From assembly GCA_963799415.1 (NCBI GenBank), contig CAWCXI010000020.1, positions 154,249 through 218,248 on the forward strand: DNA of 64,000 bases, given 5' to 3'. A program made the translations under genes and the position numbers. Shown here piece after piece: positions 37,295-47,540 of the stretch. Within the stretch, counting starts at the first letter, position 1. Every line of letters begins with the position of its first letter. Source of the stretch: JAMXLO01 sp963799415 (GTDB lineage: Bacteria > Pseudomonadota > Alphaproteobacteria > Acetobacterales > Acetobacteraceae). The notes beneath the pieces are model-generated. The model was not told where the DNA came from, did no database searches, and worked only from the letters and a program-made list of their open reading frames with translations.

Positions 37295-37346
37295 TCCAGC
37301 CCGGATCCGCCGCCAGGCGAGTGTGGAACTCGCGATGACATGGGGA

Positions 37347-38507
37347 CTAGGTTCGGCGCAGCGCCTCAGCCATGCGACCGACGATTTCCCGCAGCACCGG
37401 TGCCGGGGTTGCGAAGTTAAGGCGCGCAAAATTGGAGTACTGCGGGCCGAAGGTTTCGCCGAAATTCAGGCCTACGCGTGCGCGGTCGAGGAAGAACTGG
37501 CCCGCGGGGCATGGCAGGTTCAGTGCGGAGCAGTCGAGCCAGGCGAGATACGTGGCCTCCGGCAGGCGCATGGTTACACCAGGCAGCTCGGCGCCAAGGG
37601 TCTGCGCCAGCCAGTCGCGATTGGCGCGAAGCTGCGCCAGGATCTCGTCGAGCCAAGGCTGGCCGTCATCCCAGGCGGCGATCGTGGCATCGACGCCAGT
37701 GACGCCTGGCGAGCCCAGCAGGCGTGCGTGGATGCGCTCGAAGAAGCGCTGCTTCAGCGCGGGCGCGCCGAAGTGCATCACGGCGCAGCGCAGCGAGGGG
37801 ATGTTGAAGCTCTTGGTGGCCGAGGTGATGGTGATGGTGCGGGCGGCGATCTCGGGGGAAAGCGACGCCAGCGGGATGTGCGTGTTGCCGGGATAGACGA
37901 TGTCGGCGTGGATCTCGTCGGACACCACGATCAGGTCATGATGAATGGCGAACGCCGCCACCTGCTCTAGCTCCGCGCGGCTGTAGGCGCGGCCGGTAGG
38001 GTTTTGTGGATGGCAGAAGAGCAGCACGCGGGCGCGCGGATCGGGCTCGGCTTCGTAGGCGGCGAGATCGAGTAGCCAGCGCGTGCCGTTGTCGCGCATT
38101 GGATTGGCGATCAGGCGGCGACCGGTGTCTTTGATCGCGGCCATGAACGGCGGATAGGACGGCAACTGTAGCAGCACCGCGTCGCCCGGGTCGCTGAACG
38201 CCATCACCGAAGAGAAGGTCGCCTGCACCAGATCGCCAATCGGATATGCGTCGGCGGGATCGGTCTGCCAGTTGAAGCGGCGCTGCATGCGGCGGGTGAA
38301 GGCTGCGGCGAGCGCACCCTCGCGTGCGGCGTAGCCGTATTCCTGATTGCGGGCCAGGCGGGCGAGAGCCTCGGAGATCGCCGGGGCGACGCCGAAATCC
38401 ATGTCGGCGACCCAGGCGGGCAGTACGTCGTCGGGGAATTTGTGCCACTTGTTGGTGCGGCGCGCGCGAAGGGTTGCGATGTCGAAATCGGTCGCTCCGG
38501 TGGCCAT
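37347..38507 (-). CDS. PatB/MalY-type PLP-dependent C-S lyase or aminotransferase
   Basis: 386 residues from the ATG at 38507. Class I/II aminotransferase fold: WVADMDFGVAP near the start (the WVADMDF motif is typical of PatB/MalY cystathionine beta-lyases), HPQNPTGR, SDEIHADIVY and the PLP lysine in SATKSFNIP. Such enzymes cleave cysteine-S-conjugates or cystathionine. No regulatory MalT partner is nearby. Downstream of the CBS gene on the same strand, with a strong terminator between them. Confidence 0.9.
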   Translation of the reverse strand: MATGATDFDIATLRARRTNKWHKFPDDVLPAWVADMDFGVAPAISEALARLARNQEYGYAAREGALAAAFTRRMQRRFNWQTDPADAYPIGDLVQATFSSVMAFSDPGDAVLLQLPSYPPFMAAIKDTGRRLIANPMRDNGTRWLLDLAAYEAEPDPRARVLLFCHPQNPTGRAYSRAELEQVAAFAIHHDLIVVSDEIHADIVYPGNTHIPLASLSPEIAARTITITSATKSFNIPSLRCAVMHFGAPALKQRFFERIHARLLGSPGVTGVDATIAAWDDGQPWLDEILAQLRANRDWLAQTLGAELPGVTMRLPEATYLAWLDCSALNLPCPAGQFFLDRARVGLNFGETFGPQYSNFARLNFATPAPVLREIVGRMAEALRRT

Positions 38508-38595
38508 GTCGATGCTCTCTGCCGTTCCGCGCGTGGCATAGCATTTGGCGGCGGAAGGGGCGAGCCGCGCCGGAGCGGAACACACTCAATTTGAC

Positions 38596-38633
38596 CCACG
38601 ATGGAGGACCACCTTGGTGGCCCTCCATCGTGG
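38596..38633. terminator. Stem-loop terminator after the CBS gene
   Basis: CCACGATGGAGG (38596-38607) pairs perfectly with CCTCCATCGTGG (38622-38633); the loop itself holds a small CCAC/GTGG pair. It lies 12 bases after the CBS stop and separates it from the PatB-type gene. Confidence 0.75.
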
Positions 38634-38644
38634 TGGCTGACCGA

Positions 38645-39103
38645 TCAGTTCGTCCTTCGCGTGGAACTCGTCTGACTCTGGTTCAGAGACGCACTCTGCG
38701 ATGCCAGCCTGGCGATATCCGGATAGAGGTTCTGCGGGCCTTTCAGGGCCAGATCCGACAAGGAAATGATGCCGACCACCAGGTTCGAGCTGTTGCGAAC
38801 CGGAAGATGGTGGATGTGTCGCTGCCGCATTGTGCTCAATGCGTCCTCGATGCTGTCGTCCTCACTGCCGTAGGTGACGCCGCTGGTCATGATCTGGCTT
38901 ACTGTCGTGGTTGTCGGGTTCAAGCCCTCGGCGGTTGCGCGGGCGGTGAAGTCCTTTTCGGTTAGCATGCCGATGAAGCTGTCGCCGTCGCCGACGGGAA
39001 GACAGCCGATGTTGAGGTCGCGCATCCTGCGCGCTGCCGTGGCGAGCGTGGTGTCCGCGGTTGTCCATTCCACCTTCTGGGTCATCAATTCGCGAACGAG
39101 CAT
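38645..39103 (-). CDS. CBS-domain pair protein
   Basis: 152 residues from the ATG at 39103 (strong AGGAGG). Two CBS repeats: MTQKVEWTTADTTLATAARR with LPVGDGDSFIGMLTEKDF, and IMTSGVTYGSEDDSIEDALS with HLPVRNSSNLVVGIISLSDL. A stand-alone CBS pair normally binds adenine nucleotides and acts as an energy or redox sensor. C-terminal 25 residues are Ser/Gln-rich. It is divergent from recA by 300 bases. Confidence 0.88.
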   Translation of the reverse strand: MLVRELMTQKVEWTTADTTLATAARRMRDLNIGCLPVGDGDSFIGMLTEKDFTARATAEGLNPTTTTVSQIMTSGVTYGSEDDSIEDALSTMRQRHIHHLPVRNSSNLVVGIISLSDLALKGPQNLYPDIARLASQSASLNQSQTSSTRRTN

Positions 39104-39403
39104 GACTGCCTCCTGCTGCATGTTGGCCGGACCGACGGAACCGTTCCGGCGGCGGCATGTGCCATCCGCTAGCCGCAATTGATGAACCGACCCTTAATCT
39201 GACGGCCGCCGATGCACAGTTCCATTGCAGCAACTCGTGTTGTCGGTGAAGGAATTGGTTGCACCGCGCCAAACCGTGGCTTGACGAACCGGCGGTCAAT
39301 ATGTTGCTACTTTGTTCGCTTGCTGGCGCGGCCGGACGGATGCAATCTATGCGCGAAGAAATTCCGGTCGTCTAAAACGAACGGTTGTAGACAGGAGCCT
39401 CAG
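39104..39403. other. Intergenic region upstream of recA
   Basis: 300 bases between the divergent CBS gene and recA. I looked for the alphaproteobacterial LexA box (GTTC-N7-GTTC or inverse) and found no convincing copy. TTGACG occurs near 39280 without a clear -10 partner. ACAGGAG is the recA ribosome site. No gene was seen. Confidence 0.45.
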
Positions 39404-40445
<1,042 letters not shown>

Positions 40446-40452
40446 CCACGCC

Positions 40453-41145
40453 TCACGCCCCGCCATTCACATCGATCGTCGCGCAGGTGATGAACGACGC
40501 GGCATCGCTCGCCAGGAAATCCACCACCGCGGCGATTTCATCCGGCTCGCCGGCGCGACCGAGCGCGCTGCCTTTGGCACGTTCCTTCGCCACCTGTGGC
40601 GTGCGTGCGCCCATCGCGGTGTTGATCAGGCCCGGGGCGATGGCGTTCACCCGAATGCCATGACGGCCCAGGCGCGTGCCGAGACTCTTGGTCAGATTGA
40701 TCACTGCGGCCTTTGAGGCACCATACTCGACCACCGTGCTGCCGCGCTGGCCGGCCGATGAAGCCGTGTTGACGATCGCGCCCGGCTGACCGGCCGCGAT
40801 CAGCCGCTTCGCCACCCATTGCGATGCGAAGAACGGCACGCGCACATTCACCGACATGGTGCCGTCGAACTGGTCGGGCGGCACCTCGAGGAAATCCTTC
40901 TCGGGGTGATAGATGCCTGCGTTGTTGAACAGGACGCGGATCAGCCCGTGATCGCGCTCGATCGCGGCGAGCGTTGCTGCCATTCGGGTGAGATCGCTCA
41001 GGTCGCACTGGTAGTGCGGCCAGTTGCCGGCGCCCTCCGCGCCGACATCGATGCCGACAACGAGATGGCCGGACTGCGCGAGGCGGCGGCAGGTTGCCTG
41101 GCCGATCAGCCCGTTGCTGCCGGTGATGACTGCGACCTTTGCCAT
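40453..41145 (-). CDS. Short-chain dehydrogenase/reductase
   Basis: 230 residues from the ATG at 41145 (GGGAGG upstream). NAD(P) motif TGSNGLIGQA (8-17), NNAGIYHPEKDF and the active-site Y-G-A-S-K in VVEYGASKAAVINLTKSL. Classical SDR of FabG-like length, ending with the usual DVNGG. The TGSNGLIG variant in place of TGxxxGIG is slightly unusual. Only 7 bases separate its stop from the recA stop. Divergent from the substrate-binding protein gene. Substrate unknown. Confidence 0.87.
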   Translation of the reverse strand: MAKVAVITGSNGLIGQATCRRLAQSGHLVVGIDVGAEGAGNWPHYQCDLSDLTRMAATLAAIERDHGLIRVLFNNAGIYHPEKDFLEVPPDQFDGTMSVNVRVPFFASQWVAKRLIAAGQPGAIVNTASSAGQRGSTVVEYGASKAAVINLTKSLGTRLGRHGIRVNAIAPGLINTAMGARTPQVAKERAKGSALGRAGEPDEIAAVVDFLASDAASFITCATIDVNGGA

Positions 41146-41211
41146 GGGTTCCTCCCTTGAGAGCGGCGACAATGCCAAGCACAATCGCAACATATCGGAA
41201 AGGCGCGGACA

Positions 41212-42798
41212 ATGCGGTGGCTGCAGGTACTGATGGCGATGGGTGTGTGGCTCGCCACCTGCCCGCTACCCGGCGCCAAATCGGTGCGGGCTGCCGAGCT
41301 GACGATCGGGCGCGCCACCGAACAGAATTCGCTCGATCCGCAATTCTCCGATCTCGGCAACGACGTAGCCACGGCCGAGAACATGTTCGAGAGCATGATC
41401 GAGTTCGATTCAAGGCTGCGCATCCATCCGAGCCTGGCTGTATCGTGGAAACTGCTCGATCCGCTTACCTGGGAGATCAGGCTGCGCGAGGGCGTCACAT
41501 TCCACGATGGCACGCCGTTCACCGGCGACGATGTCGCGTTCTCGCTGAGGCGCGCGCGCGATGTGCCGAACAGCCCCGGGCCGCTTGCGAGTTTCGTGCG
41601 GTCGGTGAAGCAGACCGAGGTGGTCGATCCGCACACGCTGCACATCCACACCGACCAACCGACACCGCTGCTGATGGACCTGGTCGGGCGCATCTTCATC
41701 GTGCCGGCGAAGCTCGGTGCAGCGGTGGCCAGCGAGGATTTTGCTGCTGGCCGCGCGATGATCGGCACCGGGCCGTATCGCTTCAAGCAGGTGATTCCAG
41801 GCGATCGCGTGGTAGTGGGGGCGAACCCCAGCTATTGGGGCGAGAAGCCCGTGTTCGATACGGTCACGCTGAAGTTCCTCGCGAATGCCGCCGCGCGCAG
41901 TGCCGCATTGCTGTCGGGCTCGGTGGATGTGATCGAGCAGATCCCGCCGTCGGACATTTCGCTGTTCCAGAACCGACAGGACGTTGCGCTGTATTCGGTG
42001 ACCTCGACGCGGTTGATCTATCTGGCGATGGATCAGGGGCGCGACGACAGCCCCTTCATCACCGACAAGGACGGCGCGCCGCTGAAGGTGAACCCGCTGA
42101 AGGATCGCCGTGTGCGGTTGGCGCTGTCCAAACTGATAAATCGGCCGGCCATTGTCGAGCGCGTGCTGGCGGGTGCCGGCGAGGCCGCCGGACAGATCGT
42201 GCCCGAAGGCATGGGTGGTTACGATGTGTCGCTGCGGCCGATGCCGTTCGATCTGGACGCGGCGAAGAAGTTGCTGGCCGAGGCCGGCTACCCGAATGGC
42301 TTCGGCCTGACGGTGCATGGATCGAACAACCGGTTTCCCAATGATTCGCAAGTCACGCAGGCGCTGGGTCAGATGTTCTCGCGCGGCGGACTGAAGGTGA
42401 ACGGCGTCGAGGTGTTGCCGTACAACGTCTATGCGCCCGGTGCGACGACACGGAAGTACAGCCTGTTCATCTTCAGCTACGGCAGCGTCGCGAGCAGTTC
42501 GCTCAACGGACTGTCGGGCGTGCTGGCGACATATGACAAGGAGGCCGGCACCGGGTCGCTCAACCGCGCCCGCTATTCCAATCCCGCGTTCGATGCGCTG
42601 CTCAAGCAGGCGGCGGCGGAGTTCGATGAGAGCCGGCGCAACAAGCTGCTGGCGGATGCGACGCGGGTGGCGATGGAGGATGCCGGCATCCTGCCGATCT
42701 ACTGGCAGAAGCTCTACTGGGCCGCACGCAAGGGCTTTGTCGTCGATCCTGACCGCGGCGAGTCGACATCGGCACGGTTCGTCTCGCTGGCCAAGTGA
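41212..42798 (+). CDS. ABC transporter substrate-binding protein, peptide/nickel family (SBP_bac_5)
   Basis: 528 residues. Signal peptide at about 1-28 (basic start, hydrophobic core, SVRA-AEL). Mature protein has LTIGRATEQNSLDPQFSD, YEIRLREGV-type LREGVTFHDGTPFTGDDVAFS and GTGPYRFKQ, hallmarks of DppA/OppA-type periplasmic receptors. No permease or ATPase genes follow; instead TauD- and FAH-type enzyme genes do. The receptor must use a transporter encoded elsewhere, or the transporter has been lost. Confidence 0.9.
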   Translation: MRWLQVLMAMGVWLATCPLPGAKSVRAAELTIGRATEQNSLDPQFSDLGNDVATAENMFESMIEFDSRLRIHPSLAVSWKLLDPLTWEIRLREGVTFHDGTPFTGDDVAFSLRRARDVPNSPGPLASFVRSVKQTEVVDPHTLHIHTDQPTPLLMDLVGRIFIVPAKLGAAVASEDFAAGRAMIGTGPYRFKQVIPGDRVVVGANPSYWGEKPVFDTVTLKFLANAAARSAALLSGSVDVIEQIPPSDISLFQNRQDVALYSVTSTRLIYLAMDQGRDDSPFITDKDGAPLKVNPLKDRRVRLALSKLINRPAIVERVLAGAGEAAGQIVPEGMGGYDVSLRPMPFDLDAAKKLLAEAGYPNGFGLTVHGSNNRFPNDSQVTQALGQMFSRGGLKVNGVEVLPYNVYAPGATTRKYSLFIFSYGSVASSSLNGLSGVLATYDKEAGTGSLNRARYSNPAFDALLKQAAAEFDESRRNKLLADATRVAMEDAGILPIYWQKLYWAARKGFVVDPDRGESTSARFVSLAK

Positions 42799-42847
42799 CA
42801 GGTCCGGACGTACAATGAGAAGGAGTATCCCAGCAGGGAGAATACGC

Positions 42848-43747
42848 ATGCTGTCCATCGAACCGACTGGCGCGGTACTGGGCGCGACCGTTCGTGGCAT
42901 CGACGTGAAGCGGGCCGACGAGACGGAATTCGCCAGGATCCTGCTGGCTCTCGGGCAGTACGGCGTGCTGCGCTTCCCTGACCAGCAGCTCGACCTGGGT
43001 GACCTGCGCACGTTCTCCGAACGCTTCGGCGAAATCCAGGGACCGAGTGCTGCACAGGACAATTACGCGCATGTCGGTACGCTGTCGAACCTGAGGGAGG
43101 GCGGCAAGTACATCGGCTCGCCTGATGCCGGCCAGGACTGGCATACCGACATGTCGTATCGCGACGTGATGGGCTTTGTGAACGTGCTGTATGGCATCCG
43201 CATTCCGCGCCGCAACGGCGTGCCGCTGGGCGGTACCGAGTTCTCCAACATGCACGCCGTGTACGAAGCACTGCCCGCGGAAATCAAGACCCGGCTTGCC
43301 GATGCGACGGCGACGCACAACTTCGAAAAATTCTGGGAACACATGCGGCGTGACAAGGCGAGCGAGCGTCCGCCGATGACCGACGAACAGCGCCGCCGCC
43401 GTCCACCGGTAGTGCATCCGCTGTTCCTGACCCATCCGATCACCGGTCGGAAGGTGCTCTACTGCAATCCGGGTTACACGATGCGCATCAACGAACTGTC
43501 TGAACGCGACAGCGACGAGATGCTGAATTACCTGTTCGAGTTCCAGTTGGAGCATCGCTTCCGGCATATACACACCTGGACCGAGAACGACCTTTTGGTA
43601 TGGGATCACCTCGGCACCATCCATCGTGCGATCGCCGACTACGGCCCGGACGAGATCCGGCTGATGCGCCGCTGCCAGGTGATGGCGACAAAGGTGTTCG
43701 ATGCGGAATTCCTGCGCCCTGTGCGCGAACTCATGGAGGCTGCCTGA
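42848..43747 (+). CDS. TauD/TfdA-family Fe(II)/2-oxoglutarate dioxygenase
   Basis: 299 residues, GGGAG before the ATG. N-terminus IEPTGAVLGATVRGIDVKR, iron ligands in DWHTDMSYRD (HxD) and the distal His in TIHRAIADYG, with the 2-oxoglutarate Arg in the following LMRRCQVM. The family hydroxylates sulfonates, aryloxyacids and related molecules. Its TGA overlaps the ATG of the FAH gene (TGATG), so the two act in one pathway. Confidence 0.9.
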   Translation: MLSIEPTGAVLGATVRGIDVKRADETEFARILLALGQYGVLRFPDQQLDLGDLRTFSERFGEIQGPSAAQDNYAHVGTLSNLREGGKYIGSPDAGQDWHTDMSYRDVMGFVNVLYGIRIPRRNGVPLGGTEFSNMHAVYEALPAEIKTRLADATATHNFEKFWEHMRRDKASERPPMTDEQRRRRPPVVHPLFLTHPITGRKVLYCNPGYTMRINELSERDSDEMLNYLFEFQLEHRFRHIHTWTENDLLVWDHLGTIHRAIADYGPDEIRLMRRCQVMATKVFDAEFLRPVRELMEAA

Positions 43748-44529
43748 TGCGTTGGATCAGATTCACCACGAATGGCCGCACCGCGTACGGTTCGCTTAGC
43801 GGCGACACGGTGAGCGAGATCAGCGGCGAACCCTGGCGCGACCATTCGGCAACGGGCAAGACACACAAACTCACTGACGTGAAGCTGGAAGTGCCTGTTA
43901 TCCCGCGCACCTTCTATGCCGCAGGTATCAACTACGCGGCGCATATCCGCGAGATGGCGGAAAAGCGCGGCGTGCAGCCGGTGTTCCCCGAGAAGGCCGA
44001 CATCGGCTATCGCGCCAACAACGCGCTGATCGCGGATGGCGAGGAGGTGGTGATCCCGAAGGACGCCACCGAGAAGATCAACTACGAGGGCGAACTCGTC
44101 GTGGTGATCGGCAAGCAGGTGAAGCACCTGTCGAAGGCGGATGCGATGTCCTGCGTGTTCGGCTACACGATCGGCAACGACGTGAGCGAGCGCACCTGGC
44201 AGCGCGGAGATCGCACGTTCTGGCGCGGCAAGAACGCCGACACGTTCAAGCCGATGGGGCCGTACATCGACACCGACGTCGATATCGACGCGATGCAGAC
44301 CATTGTGCGGGTGAACGGCAAGGATAGCCTGAAGTTCAAGACCAACGACATGATCTTCGACATCCCGACCTATATCGAGGCGATGACGCGTTATCTGACG
44401 CTGTATCCAGGCGACGTGATCTGGATGGGCACCGACGGCACCTCGCCCGATCTGAAGCACGGCGATGTCGTCGAGGTGGAACTCACCGGGCTCGGCGTGC
44501 TGCGCAATCGGTTCGTGCGCGAGAGCTAG
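43747..44529 (+). CDS. Fumarylacetoacetate hydrolase family enzyme
   Basis: 260 residues. FAH fold: FYAAGINYAAHIREM, metal ligands in NYEGELVVVIGK and GNDVSERTWQ, and PGDVIWMGTDGTSPDLKHGD near the end. Family members hydrolyse or decarboxylate beta-diketo or 2-oxo acids from aromatic breakdown. Coupled to the TauD gene and downstream of a peptide-type binding protein, suggesting uptake, oxygenation and C-C hydrolysis of one compound (inference). Confidence 0.9.
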   Translation: MRWIRFTTNGRTAYGSLSGDTVSEISGEPWRDHSATGKTHKLTDVKLEVPVIPRTFYAAGINYAAHIREMAEKRGVQPVFPEKADIGYRANNALIADGEEVVIPKDATEKINYEGELVVVIGKQVKHLSKADAMSCVFGYTIGNDVSERTWQRGDRTFWRGKNADTFKPMGPYIDTDVDIDAMQTIVRVNGKDSLKFKTNDMIFDIPTYIEAMTRYLTLYPGDVIWMGTDGTSPDLKHGDVVEVELTGLGVLRNRFVRES

Positions 44530-44537
44530 TCACAGTT

Positions 44538-44570
44538 GTCATTGCGAGGGGTGAAGCGACGCGGCAATCC
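44538..44570. repeat. Dispersed palindromic intergenic repeat (ATTGC...GCAAT type)
   Basis: Starts GTCATTGCGAGGGG and ends GCGGCAATCC, with ATTGC (44541-44545) pairing with GCAAT (44564-44568). The same sort of element is familiar between genes of many alphaproteobacteria. One copy was seen here. Confidence 0.55.
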
Positions 44571-44609
44571 GCAGCGGGACATTGATTTCTTCGCACGGCT
44601 GCGCGCTGC

Positions 44610-46406
44610 ATGCTGACCACGCTCGTCGTGCTGCTCGCCGCCGCAACCATTGCTGTGCCGCTGACGCGCCGCGCCGGCTTCGGCAGCGTACTCGGCTATC
44701 TGCTCGCCGGCATCGCCATCGGTCCGGCCGGGTTAAGGCTGATCACCGGTGTCGACGCGATAGCCTCGATCGCCAGTCTCGGCGTGGTGATGCTGCTGTT
44801 CCTGATCGGCCTGGAGGTTCGGCCGCAGCGTCTGTGGATCATGCGCCGCGCTGTGTTCGGTCTCGGTACTGCGCAGGTGGCGATCACCGGCGCGGTACTG
44901 GCGGCGCTTGCACATGTTGTCGGCGTCGCCTGGCAGGGCGCGATCGTGCTGGGCGCCGGCCTCGCGATGTCATCGACCGCGATCGTGCTGCCGATGCTGG
45001 CCGAGCGGAATCTGCTCACCACGCGTGCCGGCCGCGATGCATTCTCGGTGCTGCTGTTCCAGGACCTTGCGTTCATCCCGCTGGTCGCCCTGGTCCCCTT
45101 GCTCGCGGGCGACAGCGTGCCCGATCACGTGCCATGGCACGATGTGGCGCGCGCGGCGGTGATCATTGCGATCATCCTGGTCGGCGGCCGTTTCCTGCTG
45201 CGACCTTTGTTCCGCGCGATCGGCGGCGCGAAGACGCCGGAGGTATTCACCACAGTCGCGCTGCTGATCGTCGCGGGCACCGCGTTGCTCGCCACCGTCG
45301 CGGGACTGTCGCCCTCACTCGGGGCCTTCATGGCGGGCGTGCTGTTGTCGGAATCCGAATACCGCCACGAACTGCAGGCTGACATCGAGCCGTTCGAGGG
45401 CCTGTTGCTTGGCTTCTTCTTCATCTCGGTCGGCATGTCGGCCGACCTGCCGCTGGCCCGTGCGCAGCCTGCACTGCTGGCCGAGGCAACGGCGGTGTTG
45501 CTTCTCGCCAAGGCGACGATCGCATTCGTGCTGGCGCGCATCGCCGGCGCGAACAGGCAGAACGCGCTGCGCTTCAGCCTCGCTTTGCCGCAGGCCAGCG
45601 AGTTCAGCTTCGTGCTGTTCGGTGCGGCCGTCGCCGCCGGAGCGTTGAGCGCGGCCAATGCCGCACTCGCCACGCTGGTCACCGCGGCCTCGATGGTGGC
45701 GACGCCGATCCTGTTCGCCGGAGCCGAAGCGGCGCTGCGTCTGAAGCCGACGCCACCGCCGCAATACGACACCATCGACGCGGAGGCCACGCCGGTGATC
45801 ATCTGCGGCTTCGGCCGCTTCGGTCAGATCATCGGCCGCGTGCTGCGCATGCATGGGATCGAGTTCACCGCGCTGGAGCGTGATCCAGGCCAGGTCGAAG
45901 TCGTGCGGCGGTTCGGCACGAAGGTGTATTTCGGCGACCCCACGCGGCCAGACATGTTGCGTGCGGCTGGCGCCGAACAGGCAAAGCTGCTGATCGTGGT
46001 ACTCGACGATCCGCCAGGCGTGCTGCGCACGGTGGATATGGTGAAGCGCAACTTTCCCAACCTCGCCATCCTGGCGCGGGCGCGCAACCGCTGGTACGCA
46101 CATCTGCTGATGGACCGTGACGTGGACGGGCTGGTGCGCGAGACGTTCCACTCCAGTCTGGAGCTCGCGAGGCAGGCGTTGACTGTACTCGGTATTGACG
46201 AGGCGGCCGCCGAACGCGCGGTGACGCTGTTCCGCGACCGTGACGAGAAGAATCTGCTGGAGACGCATGCGATCTATCGCGACGAAAAGCAGGTCATTCA
46301 GAGCCAGCAACAGGCGGCTGACGAGCTTGCCAGCCTGTTCGAGGCGGATCAGGCACAGTTTCCGGCATCACCAGCCAGACTGCCAGTGTCGCCAGTGCCC
46401 CGATGA
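44610..46406 (+). CDS. CPA2-family K+/H+ antiporter with TrkA-N domain (KefB/KefC-like)
   Basis: 598 residues. About 12 membrane helices in the first 380 (FGSVLGYLLAGIAIGPAGL, LGVVMLLFLIGLEVRP, AMSSTAIVLPMLAER, DAFSVLLFQDLAFIPLVAL), then the RCK-N nucleotide domain (VIICGFGRFGQIIGRVLR) and a helical tail. This is the Kef layout: glutathione- or NADH-gated potassium efflux protecting against electrophiles. No KefF/KefG partner is adjacent. The C-terminal 113 bases overlap the end of the convergent MFS gene as drawn. Confidence 0.9.
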   Translation: MLTTLVVLLAAATIAVPLTRRAGFGSVLGYLLAGIAIGPAGLRLITGVDAIASIASLGVVMLLFLIGLEVRPQRLWIMRRAVFGLGTAQVAITGAVLAALAHVVGVAWQGAIVLGAGLAMSSTAIVLPMLAERNLLTTRAGRDAFSVLLFQDLAFIPLVALVPLLAGDSVPDHVPWHDVARAAVIIAIILVGGRFLLRPLFRAIGGAKTPEVFTTVALLIVAGTALLATVAGLSPSLGAFMAGVLLSESEYRHELQADIEPFEGLLLGFFFISVGMSADLPLARAQPALLAEATAVLLLAKATIAFVLARIAGANRQNALRFSLALPQASEFSFVLFGAAVAAGALSAANAALATLVTAASMVATPILFAGAEAALRLKPTPPPQYDTIDAEATPVIICGFGRFGQIIGRVLRMHGIEFTALERDPGQVEVVRRFGTKVYFGDPTRPDMLRAAGAEQAKLLIVVLDDPPGVLRTVDMVKRNFPNLAILARARNRWYAHLLMDRDVDGLVRETFHSSLELARQALTVLGIDEAAAERAVTLFRDRDEKNLLETHAIYRDEKQVIQSQQQAADELASLFEADQAQFPASPARLPVSPVPR

Positions 46407-47537
46407 GCGCGAGCATGGCGAAGGCCGCTTCGGTGCCGGCAGCATCGGCGATCCAGCCGCCGAGTGTCGTGCTGATCCCGGCGCCCAGACTCACCGCAAG
46501 ACCCAGAGCGCCCATGCACAGATTGAAATGCGATGTGCCGCGTGTGATGTCCGCCGAGATAAGCGCCAGCATGACGCCGAATACCGCGCCACTGACGCCG
46601 CTTAGCGCCTGTGCCGCCACCGGCAGCCATGCGCCTGGCAACACTGCCAGCAGCAGCCCGCGCAAGGGCAGCGCCGCCCAACCCAGCAGCAACACCGGGC
46701 GCCGGCCCAGTGACGCCGCGCTGCGTCCTACCCAGGGCGAGCAAAGTGCCACGACCGCTTGCGGCACCACGATGCAGGCGGCGATGATGATATTGGCGAA
46801 GGTGCCCGTGCGCATCGTCACGGTGGCGCCCAGCAACGGCAGCATCGCCGCATTCGACATGTGGAACAGCAGCACACAGACGGCGAATGCCAGCAGTTGC
46901 CGATTGGTGAACAATCGCCGCAGCCCTGGCCAGTCGAACAGCTGGGTCGTCGTCTGTTGCCTTGCGTGAGGCCCGCGCCCGATCGCGAACAATGCCAGGA
47001 GCGCGGGTACGCACAGCGCCGCCGTCAGCAGGAACACGCTTCGGCTTGACACGTAGGCGCCCGTCACGCCCATCACCGCAGCAGCGAGTCCGTTGCCGAT
47101 TGCGGCGAAGCGCGCGTTGCGCCCCAATCGCTCGCCGAGTGCCGCGTGGCCGACCAGATGCAGGCTGATCGCGGCAATCGCCGGCGTGAGCACGCAGCTC
47201 GAAAATGCATGGAGCAGCCTGCGCGACCAGGACAGGCAGTTCGTTTGGCCAGAAGGCCATCAGGAGCGCTGCGACAATGACGCCAATCAGCGCACCGCCC
47301 GCGACACGTCGCTTGTTGGGCGCGGCGTCCACCAGTGCGCCGGCCGGAAGCTGGCTGATCAGCGCCACGATGGTGCTGAGGGTGAGGGCAAAGCCGATCT
47401 GCACCTGGGTCCATTTGTGCATCGTCAGATAGACCGCGACGAACGGCCCGAAGCCGGTCTGCACGTCGGCGACGAAGAAATTCAGCAGATCGAGCGCCCG
47501 CTGACCTGCGCATCTGAGATGTGCCGTTGCGTGGCAT
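46294..47537 (-). pseudogene. MFS transporter, two or more frame breaks
   Basis: Major facilitator of about 413 residues after correction. Start at ATG 47537 (MPRNGTSQMRRSA), continuing in a second frame as LDLLNFFVADVQTGFGPFVA with VYLTMHKW, then in a third as HAFSSCVLTPAIAAISLHLVG. The breaks fall at 47497-47499 (CCC would be CC) and 47218-47219 (CC would be C). Helices and loops GALVDAAPNKRR and VGRSAASLGRRPVLL follow the MFS pattern. The 3' end overlaps the antiporter gene by 113 bases; a third slip would end it earlier, at 46349. Broken as written, though sequence error is likely. Substrate unknown. Confidence 0.7.
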
Positions 47538-47540
47538 GGA

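Noticed and set aside
39104..39403. LexA (SOS) box upstream of recA
   Set aside because: No pair of GTTC or GAAC half-sites at the 7-base spacing used in alphaproteobacteria was found.
40446..40663. Extension of RecA by about 70 residues through the SDR gene
   Set aside because: It is the antisense of a well-formed SDR gene and follows from a one-base slip in recA; the normal RecA tail is present in the next frame.
42602..43624. Long minus-strand frame opposite the TauD gene
   Set aside because: Shadow of a strongly conserved dioxygenase; no ribosome site or motif.
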